16,138 bases of DNA from JASFQI01 sp050115555 (GCA_050115555.1 JASFQI010000082.1:1-16138); one strand, 5' to 3'; shown: positions 1 to 7,185, counted from the stretch's first letter. The notes: generated by a model from the sequence alone, not told the origin. Numbers and translations: made by a program.

Positions 1-10
1 CTGTCCTCAA

Positions 11-22
11 CGGTCGAGCGGG
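11..22 (+). repeat. Dispersed repeat core, copy 1
   Basis: An exact copy of the 12-mer CGGTCGAGCGGG also present at 1133-1144 and, on the minus strand, at 7096-7107. The flanks here diverge from the other two copies, so it may be partial, or cut by the window edge on its left side. Confidence 0.45.
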
Positions 23-133
23 ATTCCGCCAGACCATCGGGTACGGGTTGCTACTATAGGGAACCGGGGCGGAAAAATCAACCGTCGGACCGGATCGTTC
101 GGAGGTGCAAAGAATTCAAACGGGGGTCTCCGC

Positions 134-169
134 AAAAAAACGCCCCCGAATCTTCCGATCCGGGGGCGT
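134..169 (-). terminator. Intrinsic terminator of the mucR-type gene
   Basis: Reading the minus strand, a perfect 9-bp GC-rich stem (arms 161-169 and 140-148, core CGGGGGCG) with a 12-nt loop runs directly into seven T residues (140-134). It lies 27 nt beyond the stop codon of the zinc-finger regulator gene and is oriented to end that transcript. This is a textbook rho-independent terminator and closes the minus-strand unit. No gene is visible between it and the left window edge. Confidence 0.88.
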
Positions 170-195
170 GAGGATCATGAGGATGAAAAGAGGGA

Positions 196-615
196 TCAGC
201 CCTTTTTCGCTTTCCTGGCCTTGGCCAATTTTTCTCCGAGGTTTTGTTCCTTGGCCACTTTTCTACGCTTTGCCGAGAGGTATTTGGCTGCAAGAGGCTG
301 CCTGGCCTTGAATCCCCATTTTGCCCGGTATTCCTTGGGGGTGAGCCCGTGTTCCTGAAGGTGGCGCTTCGTGAGGATTTTAAAGGCCTTTCCGCACTCC
401 AGACAGGTCACAGTGGCCTGCTTGATCGATTTCTTGGGGTCCATGGCCGGAACATCAGCGGATGTTTCTCCTTCGCTGGTTTCATCCGACTTGACCGATT
501 TTAATGAATCATAGGTGGACGTGATGAAGGAATTGATTTCCTCGGGTGTGAGTTTGGAGACTCCGGCTTGGGCCTGAACAATTTCTGCCGCCAGTTCATA
601 CAAGGACTTTGTCAT
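196..615 (-). CDS. mucR: Ros/MucR family zinc-finger transcriptional regulator
   Basis: A small basic DNA-binding regulator, 139 aa from the chosen start. The MucR signature is plain: a CLECGKAF segment (Cys71, Cys74), His85 and His89 as the zinc site, then GLTPKEYRAKWG, which is diagnostic of Ros/MucR proteins. The N-terminal part (MTKSLYELAAEIVQAQ) matches the family's oligomerisation region, and the C-terminus is a lysine-rich tail. Two adjacent ATG codons occur (618 and 615). The AGGAGG at 622-627 is 6 nt from the second and only 3 nt from the first, so 615 is preferred. A longer reading frame starts at 642 but has no ribosome site. The gene is monocistronic, with a strong promoter upstream and an intrinsic terminator downstream. 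Characterised relatives act as H-NS-like silencers binding AT-rich DNA and often repress themselves. The regulon here is unknown. Confidence 0.9.
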   Translation of the reverse strand: MTKSLYELAAEIVQAQAGVSKLTPEEINSFITSTYDSLKSVKSDETSEGETSADVPAMDPKKSIKQATVTCLECGKAFKILTKRHLQEHGLTPKEYRAKWGFKARQPLAAKYLSAKRRKVAKEQNLGEKLAKARKAKKG

Positions 616-652
616 CATGGACCTCCTGTGTTCAAAGGGCAAAGGGTCTATC

Positions 653-678
653 GGCCTTCACATGGGGGAAGGCCTTCA
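653..678. repeat. Hairpin and direct repeat in the mucR leader
   Basis: GGCCTTC (653-659) and GAAGGCC (668-674) form a 7-bp stem with an 8-nt loop. GGCCTTCA also occurs as a direct repeat (653-660 and 671-678). It lies in the transcribed leader between the predicted start point and the ribosome site of the regulator gene. It could be an operator or an RNA hairpin; nothing further decides this. Confidence 0.45.
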
Positions 679-714
679 TTCAATGAGGTTCGATAAACAG
701 CAATTTGGAATCAC

Positions 715-743
715 ATACTAATGCAATGGAAGTCATCTGTCAA
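715..743 (-). promoter_or_regulatory. Sigma70-like promoter of the mucR-type gene
   Basis: On the minus strand a perfect -35 TTGACA (743-738) is followed after exactly 17 nt by TAGTAT (720-715), 5 of 6 matches to the -10 consensus. Transcription would start near 708, leaving a leader of about 90 nt before the start codon. The flanking DNA is distinctly AT-rich, the kind of target MucR-type proteins bind, so self-regulation is plausible (inference). Confidence 0.7.
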
Positions 744-1081
744 GTAAAGGTTAAAATTATTTGAACTATACAGAAATCCATCATGCTTTTTCTATTAATT
801 ACGTGGATAATGCACGAAAATCGACACACAGGTTCCCTTATTCATACGGTAGCAAGCACGAACAATGCCTCCTGTTGTTGATGGATCCCTCGAATCCTCT
901 CAGACCGTTGGCGAGGACCGCGAGGATTCATCCCATTAACCCCTGGTTTTGTCTTTCTTCACCCCTGCTACGCCCCCGACAGACCCCTTCAAGTCCTCCA
1001 TTCGTTGTCGCTTTCCTCTTCAACCCTTGAGAATCCATTGTGGAAATGCCGTTCGTTGTTCTGGAGTTGTTCCCTTTCCGA

Positions 1082-1177
1082 CCCGTTGAGTTTCGACCCT
1101 GCCGCTCGAATGGGATCCAGCATGCTCGGCAGCGGTCGAGCGGGTTTGTTGCGAGGACTTCGGGGGGGGTCAACGGG
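1082..1177. repeat. Nested inverted repeats downstream of speB
   Basis: The outer arms CCCGTTGA (1082-1089) and TCAACGGG (1170-1177) are exact 8-bp complements. Inside them lie a second exact pair, CCGCTCGA (1102-1109) and TCGAGCGG (1136-1143). The right inner arm belongs to a dispersed repeat also seen at 11-22 and 7086-7108. It may be a small palindromic repeat element or a structured 3' end for the speB transcript. There is no T-run on the minus strand, so it is not an ordinary terminator. Confidence 0.5.
1132..1155 (+). repeat. Dispersed repeat, copy 2
   Basis: This copy reads GCGGTCGAGCGGG, a T-rich stretch, then GCGAG. The first 13 bases and last 5 bases are identical to the copy at 7086-7108 (minus strand), with a one-base length difference in the T-rich stretch. 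The core CGGTCGAGCGGG also occurs at 11-22. Confidence 0.6.
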
Positions 1178-1215
1178 GTGGACGCTGCGGAAGACATTAT
1201 TACGAAAAATTGCGC

Positions 1216-2139
1216 TCAGCGAAGGATGGGGCCTTTCGGATCCGTAGGCCAGTCCGTGCGACCGCGGCCCACATGGGAGGAAAGCTTCAAGCCGAGCATC
1301 TTGTACACTAGCTTGGCCACGGCAAAGGCGCCGTTTCGGTCCGGAGGATCCTGGGAGAGCTCGACCAGATCGAAGGCGATGACCTCCCGCTCCCGGAAGA
1401 CGGATCGGACCACGTCGAGGGCTTCGTACCACAGGAATCCTCCGGGCTCCGGCGTGCCGGTGCTTCGAACGACGCTCCAGTCCAGGGCATCTACGTCCAC
1501 GGTCAGGTACACGGGATCGGGGAGTTGTCGAACGGCGGATTGAAGATTGAAGGTCCCGGCGCGGTAGTCTTCCATGGTGCACACAGAGAGGCCTTCGCTT
1601 TGAATTCGTTCGTCCTCCTCCGCGCACAGGCTGCGGATGCCGATTTGAAGTGTGCTCGAGGTGTGCTCGCGTATGCGTGCCATGACGCAGGCATGGCTCA
1701 GTGGATTGCCTTGGTACGTTTCCCGGAGGTCGGCATGTGCGTCGATCTGAATCACGGAAAGAGAGGGATACGCTTCGTGAAGGGCTTGGAAGAACCCGAT
1801 GCTTACTGAATGGTCGCCGCCCAGGAGCACAGGGAAGATCCCCTTATTCAGAATGTCCCGCGTGGCTCGGCGAACCGACGAGATCATGGCCTCGGGGCTG
1901 GAGAGATCCCCCTGGAAGGAGACGGTGGCAATGCCCATGCGGCAGGTTTCAAAGCGGAGCGTTTCGTCATATGTCTCCAGTTCGGCCGATGCATTGAGCA
2001 CAGACTGTGGCGCCAGGGAGGCTCCACGGCCCCATGAGACCCCCCCCTCGTAGGGGACCGGAAGCACTGCAACCGCCGACGATTCGGGGTCCGCGTAGGC
2101 CGCAGGCGGGGCCAGGAAGGGGGTGGCGTGGGAAATCAC
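1216..2139 (-). CDS. speB: Agmatinase (ureohydrolase, arginase/agmatinase family)
   Basis: Predicted to hydrolyse agmatine to putrescine and urea with a binuclear Mn centre in the cytoplasm. The 307-aa length is normal for the family. All family motifs are visible: GGDHSVS (107-113), IDAHADLR (132-139), SHACVMAR (148-155) and VDVDALD (214-220). GTPEPGG (228-234) and the late acidic VEL (Glu260) follow. GTPEPGG favours agmatinase over arginase. The start is a GTG (2139) whose bases overlap the speY stop as GTGA, with GAGG 4 nt upstream, so the two genes are translationally coupled. It is the last gene of the pdaD-speY-speB cassette, which supports agmatine rather than arginine or guanidinobutyrate as substrate. 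Confidence 0.92.
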   Translation of the reverse strand: MISHATPFLAPPAAYADPESSAVAVLPVPYEGGVSWGRGASLAPQSVLNASAELETYDETLRFETCRMGIATVSFQGDLSSPEAMISSVRRATRDILNKGIFPVLLGGDHSVSIGFFQALHEAYPSLSVIQIDAHADLRETYQGNPLSHACVMARIREHTSSTLQIGIRSLCAEEDERIQSEGLSVCTMEDYRAGTFNLQSAVRQLPDPVYLTVDVDALDWSVVRSTGTPEPGGFLWYEALDVVRSVFREREVIAFDLVELSQDPPDRNGAFAVAKLVYKMLGLKLSSHVGRGRTDWPTDPKGPILR

Positions 2140-3209
2140 AGCGCCTCGTCGAGACCCCGGGCAACGGAGTCCATTCTTGAAGTCAAGTCCCGAGCCGGTC
2201 GTTCCTCGCAGGTCTCCAGTGCGTAGGCGGCCAGGAGAGGAAAAAGGACGCTGTACTCCCCCCAGATCTGGATCAGCTTGTCCTCTTCGGCTTCGCGGTA
2301 CTTTCCCCAGGTGACCGCTTCGCTGAACGTGCAGCTCGAGAGGCTGCCCTCCCGTTCCACGGCCGTTCCGATTTGGAGGCCTCGATCCGCGCCCTCGAAG
2401 TCCACTCCGAGGATTTGCCGAATAAAAGGACCGGTTTGCTGAATGAAGTTCTTGGGTCCTCCTCCGCCCAGCTCCAGAAAGCCTGTTCGGTCCGAAGAAA
2501 ACACGATGGCCGCGGAGTCGAACAGGTCCTTCTGGGCCGACAGGATCACCGGGAATCCCTCACGATCGGTCCGGGCCAGGTTCATGGCGATGGAGTGATT
2601 GGCCAGGGAGTCCCAGAAGACCGGGACCCCGAGACGGGCGGCAGAGGCCACGAAGCTGCGCTCGGGGTGCGGCGCATGTTCCTGCACCCAGAGCCCCAGG
2701 GCGTGGTCCAGCTCCCAGCTCGACAGGGATCGCCCGGAGAGGTCCTTTTCCCAGCGTGACCGGACAAAGTCTCGAATCATCGCGTCCTGGGCCTCCAGGG
2801 TTTCCTGTTCCCGGATCCCGATGTCGTAGATACGCGTGTCGCCGCGGCGCCGCAGTTCGTTGTCGTCCGTTCGGGGAGAGATGGCCTTCACAGGCAGGTC
2901 GAAGGCAAAGTGAAGATCGTGGTACACCTGGGCGCCGGTGGAACAGATCACGTCCACGAATCCGGCTTCGAGCAGGGAGGACACCATGCCGCCCATGCCT
3001 CCGGCAATGCCGGCCCCGGCAATGCCGAGCCAGATCACGTCGTCGCCCTGGATCATTCGTTTCAGGAGGCGGGCTCCCCGCGCCACGTTGCGGGCCTCGA
3101 AAGAGGTCTTTCCGAGTACGTCCACGAGCTCCCGGACGTCCATGCCTCGCGTAAGGCGAGGCGGCAGGATGTCGGGGGCTCCTTTGAAAAGCGATTCACG
3201 CGATGTCAT
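2136..3209 (-). CDS. speY: Deoxyhypusine synthase homologue, probable homospermidine synthase
   Basis: A 357-aa member of the deoxyhypusine synthase family. The catalytic-lysine context of true deoxyhypusine synthase is kept as SEAVTWGK (Lys303), followed by VLFPLLAAY. The glycine-rich LELGGGGPKNFI (246-255) corresponds to the NAD-binding GGG loop. The STGAQVYHDLHF segment (90-101) is the bacterial SpeY form rather than the eukaryotic one. Bacteria lack eIF5A, so the expected job is NAD-dependent transfer of an aminobutyl group to make sym-homospermidine, as shown for the Anabaena homologue. It lies between pdaD and speB; speB supplies putrescine. The start is ATG at 3209 with only a weak, distant GGGAG (12 nt). 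A strong hairpin lies just upstream. Confidence 0.85.
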   Translation of the reverse strand: MTSRESLFKGAPDILPPRLTRGMDVRELVDVLGKTSFEARNVARGARLLKRMIQGDDVIWLGIAGAGIAGGMGGMVSSLLEAGFVDVICSTGAQVYHDLHFAFDLPVKAISPRTDDNELRRRGDTRIYDIGIREQETLEAQDAMIRDFVRSRWEKDLSGRSLSSWELDHALGLWVQEHAPHPERSFVASAARLGVPVFWDSLANHSIAMNLARTDREGFPVILSAQKDLFDSAAIVFSSDRTGFLELGGGGPKNFIQQTGPFIRQILGVDFEGADRGLQIGTAVEREGSLSSCTFSEAVTWGKYREAEEDKLIQIWGEYSVLFPLLAAYALETCEERPARDLTSRMDSVARGLDEAL

Positions 3210-3226
3210 GGCACGCTATTACTCCC

Positions 3227-3251
3227 TGCCGGACGCCGCAGGCGTCCGGCA
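3227..3251 (-). repeat. Perfect 11-bp hairpin between pdaD and speY
   Basis: Arms TGCCGGACGCC (3227-3237) and its exact complement (3241-3251) enclose a 3-nt loop. It occupies most of the 61-nt gap between pdaD and speY and ends about 18 nt before the speY start. No T-run follows, so it is not an intrinsic terminator. It could stabilise the upstream mRNA, tune speY expression, or be a REP-like palindrome. Confidence 0.75.
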
Positions 3252-3270
3252 CCGCCACGGGTGAGCGCAT

Positions 3271-3825
3271 TCAGTCCAGCAGCATGACGGCACAGGCGAT
3301 CACTGTGGTCCAGAGTCCCCTCTTGTCTCCCCTGGCGGACTGCGCCACGCTTTTGGACACGAAGAGCCGCTTTCCCACCTTGTAGAGTTGTTTCCGCTCA
3401 TCCCACGCCACGTCCGGGTCGAGCTCGATACCCATGGTGGAAGCCAGCATGGTGGCGGCGAGATCCTCGGCGAAGTCTGCGGACTTGCGCATGGTCTCTC
3501 CAAACGCGTGGTGCTCGCTGATGTATCCGTACTGCTTTGCGTTTTTCGGCCGGGCAAGGCCCACGGCCGCTGAGATGAGCCGGTTGGGCTCGTTCGTGCT
3601 GTTCTGCGCGAGGACCGTAAAGGTGATCTGCCCGGGTTTGAGCTCCTTGACCCCGGCCTCCCGCGTGATGAGCTTGCAGTCGGGAGGGAAAATGCTGGAA
3701 ATGGTGACGATGTTGCATTGCTCCACGCCGGCGTCCCGAAGGGCGAGCTCGAAGCTCTGGAGCTTGTTGCGATGGTACCCGACGCCTTTGGTGAAAAACA
3801 TGCGCTTTGGAATGTAGGCATCCAC
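3271..3825 (-). CDS. pdaD: Pyruvoyl-dependent arginine decarboxylase
   Basis: Predicted to decarboxylate arginine to agmatine. The proenzyme cleaves itself at a Ser-Ser bond so that the second serine becomes the pyruvoyl cofactor. That site is visible as VTISSIFPP (Ser43-Ser44). Other family segments are IPKRMFFTKGVGYH at the start and GYISEHHAFGETM, which contains the acidic residue used as general acid. From the GTG at 3825 the protein is 184 aa, close to known PdaD proteins. AAGGGGG lies 8 nt upstream of this GTG. The open frame continues to 3999, but those 58 residues are proline/arginine-rich and unlike the family. It is the first gene of the polyamine cassette. This enzyme type is best known from archaea and occurs patchily in bacteria in place of the PLP-dependent SpeA. 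Confidence 0.9.
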   Translation of the reverse strand: MDAYIPKRMFFTKGVGYHRNKLQSFELALRDAGVEQCNIVTISSIFPPDCKLITREAGVKELKPGQITFTVLAQNSTNEPNRLISAAVGLARPKNAKQYGYISEHHAFGETMRKSADFAEDLAATMLASTMGIELDPDVAWDERKQLYKVGKRLFVSKSVAQSARGDKRGLWTTVIACAVMLLD

Positions 3826-3900
3826 GGTTTCAACCCCCTTGTCCAGGCTGGGTCCCGGCCGGGCCCGGAAAAGACGGGCCGGTTGCGATCGGGAAAGAGC

Positions 3901-3929
3901 ATAATACAAGGGGTTTGTCCACGCAACCA
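3901..3929 (-). promoter_or_regulatory. Weak candidate promoter for pdaD-speY-speB
   Basis: On the minus strand TATTAT (3906-3901) lies 17 nt downstream of TGGTTG (3929-3924). The -10 is good and the -35 is poor. It sits in the 230-nt gap between hypF and pdaD, the only sizeable non-coding stretch ahead of the cassette. Read-through from hypF is an alternative, as no T-run terminator was found after hypF. Confidence 0.3.
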
Positions 3930-4055
3930 TGAACGCGAATGCGCTGTTCTGAGGGGTAGACCGGCCGGAGGGAACGAAGGGCTTTTTCACATCCGGCAAA
4001 GAACCCGGACCCTTTATGTGCAGAATAGGCCTTCAGCAGAAGAAGCAGCGACGCA

Positions 4056-6401
4056 TTACGGTCCGCTGCCGCCGGGGAATCCGGCGCTTCTCGCAGCCGC
4101 ACAAACAGCCTGGCCCAGGGAAATGCCGCCGTCGTTGGTCGGGACAAGGGCGTGCGTGTAAACGGTAAATCCCGCTTGATCGAGCTCGGAGTTGAGCCTG
4201 GATAGCAATGTGGCGTTTTGAAAGGTTCCCCCGCTCAGTGCGACCTCGCAAAGACCGGTCTCTTCGCGAAGGGTCACGCATAGGGCGGCCAGGAGAAGGG
4301 CCATGGTATTGTGGAAACGCCGGCTCACGACCGCGGGGGGAACAGCGCGAGTCAGGTCCTGAACGAGTTCCCGAATCAGGGGGTCGGTGCGCAGCACCCG
4401 CATCCCGTCCCGGTGCTCGATCTCCCAGCCGTACCGTCCGCTTTCGTCGAGGTCCTGCACCATCTCCAGCTCCACAGGGGCCTGGCCTTCGTAGCGATTT
4501 TCCCGGCACACGCCGCAGAGCGCTGATACCGCGTCAAAGAGTCTCCCGCAGCTGGAGGTGAGAGGGGAGTGGATCCCCTTTTCCACCAGTCGAATGACCA
4601 CCTGGGCCTCTCCGGGATCGAGATCCCGGACAAAGGGGATCGGCAGGTCGAAAAGGTCCTCGCCATAGGTGCGATAGAGGAAGCTGAGGGCCATGCGCCA
4701 GGGGTGACGGGCGGCTGCGTCCCCTCCCGGCAGCCGCGCCTGCTGGAGGTGCGCGGCCCTTTGAAAGGAGGTCAGGTCCGCCACGAGGGCCTCGCCGCCC
4801 CAAATGGTTCCGTCCTGGCCCATTCCGGTTCCGTCCATGGCCAGACCGATCACAGGCCCGCGCACACCGTTCTCCGCGAGCACACTCACGATGTGGGCGT
4901 GGTGGTGTTGTACGACGACAGTTGAAAGGTCGTTTCGCTCGCGGGCGTATCTCGAGCTGAGGTAATCGGGGTGCAGGTCGCAGGCCACCACCTCGGGCTC
5001 GATCTGAAGAATGCATTCCAGGTGGGAGACGGTCAGATGAAAGAACTCCAGGGTTTCCAGGTTTTCCATGTCCCCTATGTGCTGGCTCAGAAAGGCCCGG
5101 TTTTCCTTGATCAGGCAGATCGTGTTCTTGAGCTCCGCACCCACGGCCAGGACAGGAGGAAGGGGGCCCCACGACTCCGGAAGAAAGATCGGAACCGGCA
5201 CGTACCCGCGGGAGCGCCGACACTGCCGGGGCGCTCCGTCAACCACCCGTACGATGGAGTCGTCGCTTCGAAGGTGGATCTCACGGTCGTGGACCAGAAA
5301 GGCGTCGGCTACACCGGAAAGACGTTCGAAGGCGTCCCGGTTGTCGATGGTGATGGGTTCCTCGCTGAGGTTTCCGCTCGTCATGACGAGCGCACGGAAC
5401 CCGCCTTCACAAAGGAGGAGATCGTGGAGAGGGGTGTACGGGAGCATGATGCCGAAAAAGCGGTTTCGAGGCGCAACCTCGGGGGAGAGTCCGTGGTCGG
5501 CCCGCTTTTTCAGGAGCACGATGGGGCGCTGGATGGAGCACAGCACGTCGGCTTCCTTGCCGTCCACGCGGGCAAGGGCTCGGGCCGCTTCCAGGTCCCG
5601 GACCATCACGGCGAAGGGCTTCTCCTCCCGGTGCTTTCTCCGGCGCAGCCGGGCCACGGCCTCGGGATTCGCCGCGTCCACGGCCAGGTGAAAGCCTCCG
5701 AGCCCCTTCACCGCCAGGATGTCCCCGCGTTGAAGCCGGGCCACGGTTTCTGCAAGCGGGTCGTGAACGGGAATCCCTGCGCCCTTTTCGTCATGAAGGG
5801 AGAGCCGGGGGCCGCATTGCGGGCACGCATTGGGCTGGGCATGGAAGCGGCGATCCTCCGGGTTCTCATACTCGGCAAGGCACGCCGGACACATGGTGAA
5901 CCGGCTCATAGTGGTCATGGGCCGGTCATAGGGAATGTCTTGAATGATGGTGTATCGGGGACCGCAGTTCGTGCAGTTGATGAATGGATACCTGTAACGG
6001 CGGTCGCCGGGATCATGGAGCTCTCGCAGGCAATCTTCGCACACGCACACATCCGGGGAGATGAGGGCGGAGCGGGCGTCACCGGACCGGCTCTTCCGAA
6101 TATCGAACCGTGATTCCCCTCGAAGGGGAAGCCCATCCGTGCGTTCCACAGAGGAGATGTGTGCAAGAGGAGGGTGCTCTACGCATATGGCTTGGAAAAA
6201 CCGGTCGATCTCCGAGGGAGCGCCTTCCACCTCCAGGTCCACGCCCTGGGGTGTGTTCACCACGTGACCGGCGAGCTGATGGCGTCGGGCGAGCTGGTAG
6301 ATGAAGGGGCGAAACCCCACCCCCTGAACGATTCCGTGGACAGCTCCCCGGCTGCGCCTCGTCACTCCTTCTTCACTCGATCGCGAAGCCAGCCGAACCA
6401 T
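4056..6401 (-). CDS. hypF: Carbamoyltransferase HypF, NiFe-hydrogenase maturation
   Basis: HypF converts carbamoyl phosphate and ATP into a carbamoyl group passed to HypE for the CN ligands of the NiFe active site. Domains in order (781-aa numbering): acylphosphatase (about 18-105, with VHGIVQGVGFRPF); two zinc fingers (Cys121/124/143/146 and Cys171/174/193/196); a YrdC-like domain (from about 215, with AVKGLGGFHLAVDA and KHREEKPFAVM); and a Kae1-like carbamoyltransferase domain with HHHAH and SGGTFQN. The protein is complete and of usual length. Two starts are possible. ATG 6401 has AGAAGGA 8 nt upstream and overlaps hypB by 40 nt. GTG 6365 overlaps the hypB stop by 4 nt as GTGA but has the purine tract touching it. 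It follows hypA and hypB. Confidence 0.95.
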   Translation of the reverse strand: MVRLASRSSEEGVTRRSRGAVHGIVQGVGFRPFIYQLARRHQLAGHVVNTPQGVDLEVEGAPSEIDRFFQAICVEHPPLAHISSVERTDGLPLRGESRFDIRKSRSGDARSALISPDVCVCEDCLRELHDPGDRRYRYPFINCTNCGPRYTIIQDIPYDRPMTTMSRFTMCPACLAEYENPEDRRFHAQPNACPQCGPRLSLHDEKGAGIPVHDPLAETVARLQRGDILAVKGLGGFHLAVDAANPEAVARLRRRKHREEKPFAVMVRDLEAARALARVDGKEADVLCSIQRPIVLLKKRADHGLSPEVAPRNRFFGIMLPYTPLHDLLLCEGGFRALVMTSGNLSEEPITIDNRDAFERLSGVADAFLVHDREIHLRSDDSIVRVVDGAPRQCRRSRGYVPVPIFLPESWGPLPPVLAVGAELKNTICLIKENRAFLSQHIGDMENLETLEFFHLTVSHLECILQIEPEVVACDLHPDYLSSRYARERNDLSTVVVQHHHAHIVSVLAENGVRGPVIGLAMDGTGMGQDGTIWGGEALVADLTSFQRAAHLQQARLPGGDAAARHPWRMALSFLYRTYGEDLFDLPIPFVRDLDPGEAQVVIRLVEKGIHSPLTSSCGRLFDAVSALCGVCRENRYEGQAPVELEMVQDLDESGRYGWEIEHRDGMRVLRTDPLIRELVQDLTRAVPPAVVSRRFHNTMALLLAALCVTLREETGLCEVALSGGTFQNATLLSRLNSELDQAGFTVYTHALVPTNDGGISLGQAVCAAARSAGFPGGSGP

Positions 6402-7015
6402 GCTTCAAGTCCTTCTCCGGTTTTACAGGACACCTCGAAGATCGTCATGTCCGGGTTGATCTTCAAGGCCTCCCTGCGTATGTCCTCGACATGACACTCC
6501 AGGTAGGGGAGTAAATCCGTCTTGTTGATCAGGAGCACCGCGGACTCGTGAAACATCAGGGGATACTTGACGGGTTTGTCTTCTCCCTCGGTGACGCTGA
6601 GAATCATGACCTTTACGTCTTCCCCGACCTTGAACTCGGCCGGGCACACCAGGTTCCCGACATTTTCCACGATCAGCAGGTTCAAGCGCTTGAAGTCAAA
6701 GGCGTCGAACGTATCCCGGATCATGTTGCCGTCCAGGTGGCACGCCCCGCCTGTGTTGATCTGGACCACGTCGATGTCCTTTTGGGCGATTCGCTCCGCG
6801 TCATGGGAGGACTGCACGTCGCCCTCAATGACGCCGATTTCCATTTCCCCTTTCAGGGCGTCGATGGTTTTTTCCAGAAGGGTCGTTTTCCCTGCACCCG
6901 GGGAACTCATGAGATTGATTACAAAGAGGCCGTTCTCTTCGAAGAGCGCACGGTTCTGCTCGGCAATACGGTCGTTCGCTTCGAGAACGTTTCGCACCAC
7001 GGAGATGGTTTTCAT
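6362..7015 (-). CDS. hypB: Hydrogenase nickel-incorporation GTPase HypB
   Basis: A SIMIBI-class GTPase that drives nickel insertion into NiFe-hydrogenase large subunits together with HypA; 217 aa, cytoplasmic. Visible motifs are Walker A SSPGAGKTT (37-45), EGDVQSSHDAERI (64-76), the metal-site ACHLDG (Cys92, His93), ENVGNLVCPAEF with Cys124, NKTD (164-167) and SCK (196-198). The N-terminus has neither the histidine-rich stretch nor the CxxCGC nickel site found in some HypB proteins, so only the G-domain metal site is present. ATG 7015 has AGGAG 6 nt upstream. A 170-nt gap with a palindromic repeat element separates it from hypA, unusually wide for this gene pair. Confidence 0.95.
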   Translation of the reverse strand: MKTISVVRNVLEANDRIAEQNRALFEENGLFVINLMSSPGAGKTTLLEKTIDALKGEMEIGVIEGDVQSSHDAERIAQKDIDVVQINTGGACHLDGNMIRDTFDAFDFKRLNLLIVENVGNLVCPAEFKVGEDVKVMILSVTEGEDKPVKYPLMFHESAVLLINKTDLLPYLECHVEDIRREALKINPDMTIFEVSCKTGEGLEAWFGWLRDRVKKE

Positions 7016-7082
7016 AAGCGACTCCTCATGAAATGTGATGACTTTTGACAGGATTTGATTTCTTCGTTCCTTCTTTTTTGAC

Positions 7083-7175
7083 AGTCTCGCAAAAACCCGC
7101 TCGACCGCCTGTTGGCTACACTTAAGCCTCTGGAATCGTTAGAGGCAAATCTCCAGGTCTCAGCTTTTTGCGACT
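7083..7175. repeat. Palindromic element between hypA and hypB
   Basis: The ends are imperfect inverted repeats: AGTCTCGCAAAAA (7083-7095) against TTTTTGCGACT (7165-7175). Inside is an exact 6-bp stem GCCTCT/AGAGGC (7126-7131/7141-7146, 9-nt loop). The left part carries the dispersed repeat described at 7086-7108. The size of about 93 bp and terminal repeats suggest a small non-autonomous repeat or a structured intercistronic RNA. No coding capacity is seen. Confidence 0.55.
7086..7108 (-). repeat. Dispersed repeat, copy 3
   Basis: On the minus strand this reads GCGGTCGAGCGGG, five T, GCGAG. It is near-identical to 1132-1155 over its whole length, and its 12-mer core is exact at 11-22. It forms the left part of the palindromic element in the hypA-hypB gap. 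Confidence 0.6.
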
Positions 7176-7185
7176 CCATCTTTTT

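Larger units (their letters stand above)
643..1215. other. 573-bp intergenic region without a convincing gene
   Basis: The region separates the end of speB from the mucR-type gene. It holds the mucR leader and promoter (up to about 743), an AT-rich stretch (about 680-830) and an 8-bp inverted repeat GAATCCTC/GAGGATTC (892-899/922-929). It also holds a nested palindrome with a dispersed repeat (1082-1177). The open frames here lack ribosome sites and recognisable protein composition. No clear T-run terminator was found just after the speB stop. Confidence 0.6.

Noticed and set aside
761..1030. Possible 89-aa gene on the plus strand in the speB-mucR gap
   Set aside because: No ribosome site, no recognisable domain, and an amino-acid composition typical of a random frame.
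989..1627. A 212-codon minus-strand frame overlapping the end of speB
   Set aside because: It is an out-of-frame, arginine-rich shadow of a complete agmatinase gene.
3826..3999. N-terminal extension of the arginine decarboxylase by 58 residues
   Set aside because: The extension is unlike PdaD proteins, while the GTG at 3825 has a good ribosome site and gives the normal length.
4971..6113. A 380-codon open frame on the plus strand opposite hypF
   Set aside because: It is antisense to a protein with every HypF domain intact, has low-complexity histidine/glycine-rich composition and no family motif. Long antisense frames are common in GC-rich DNA.
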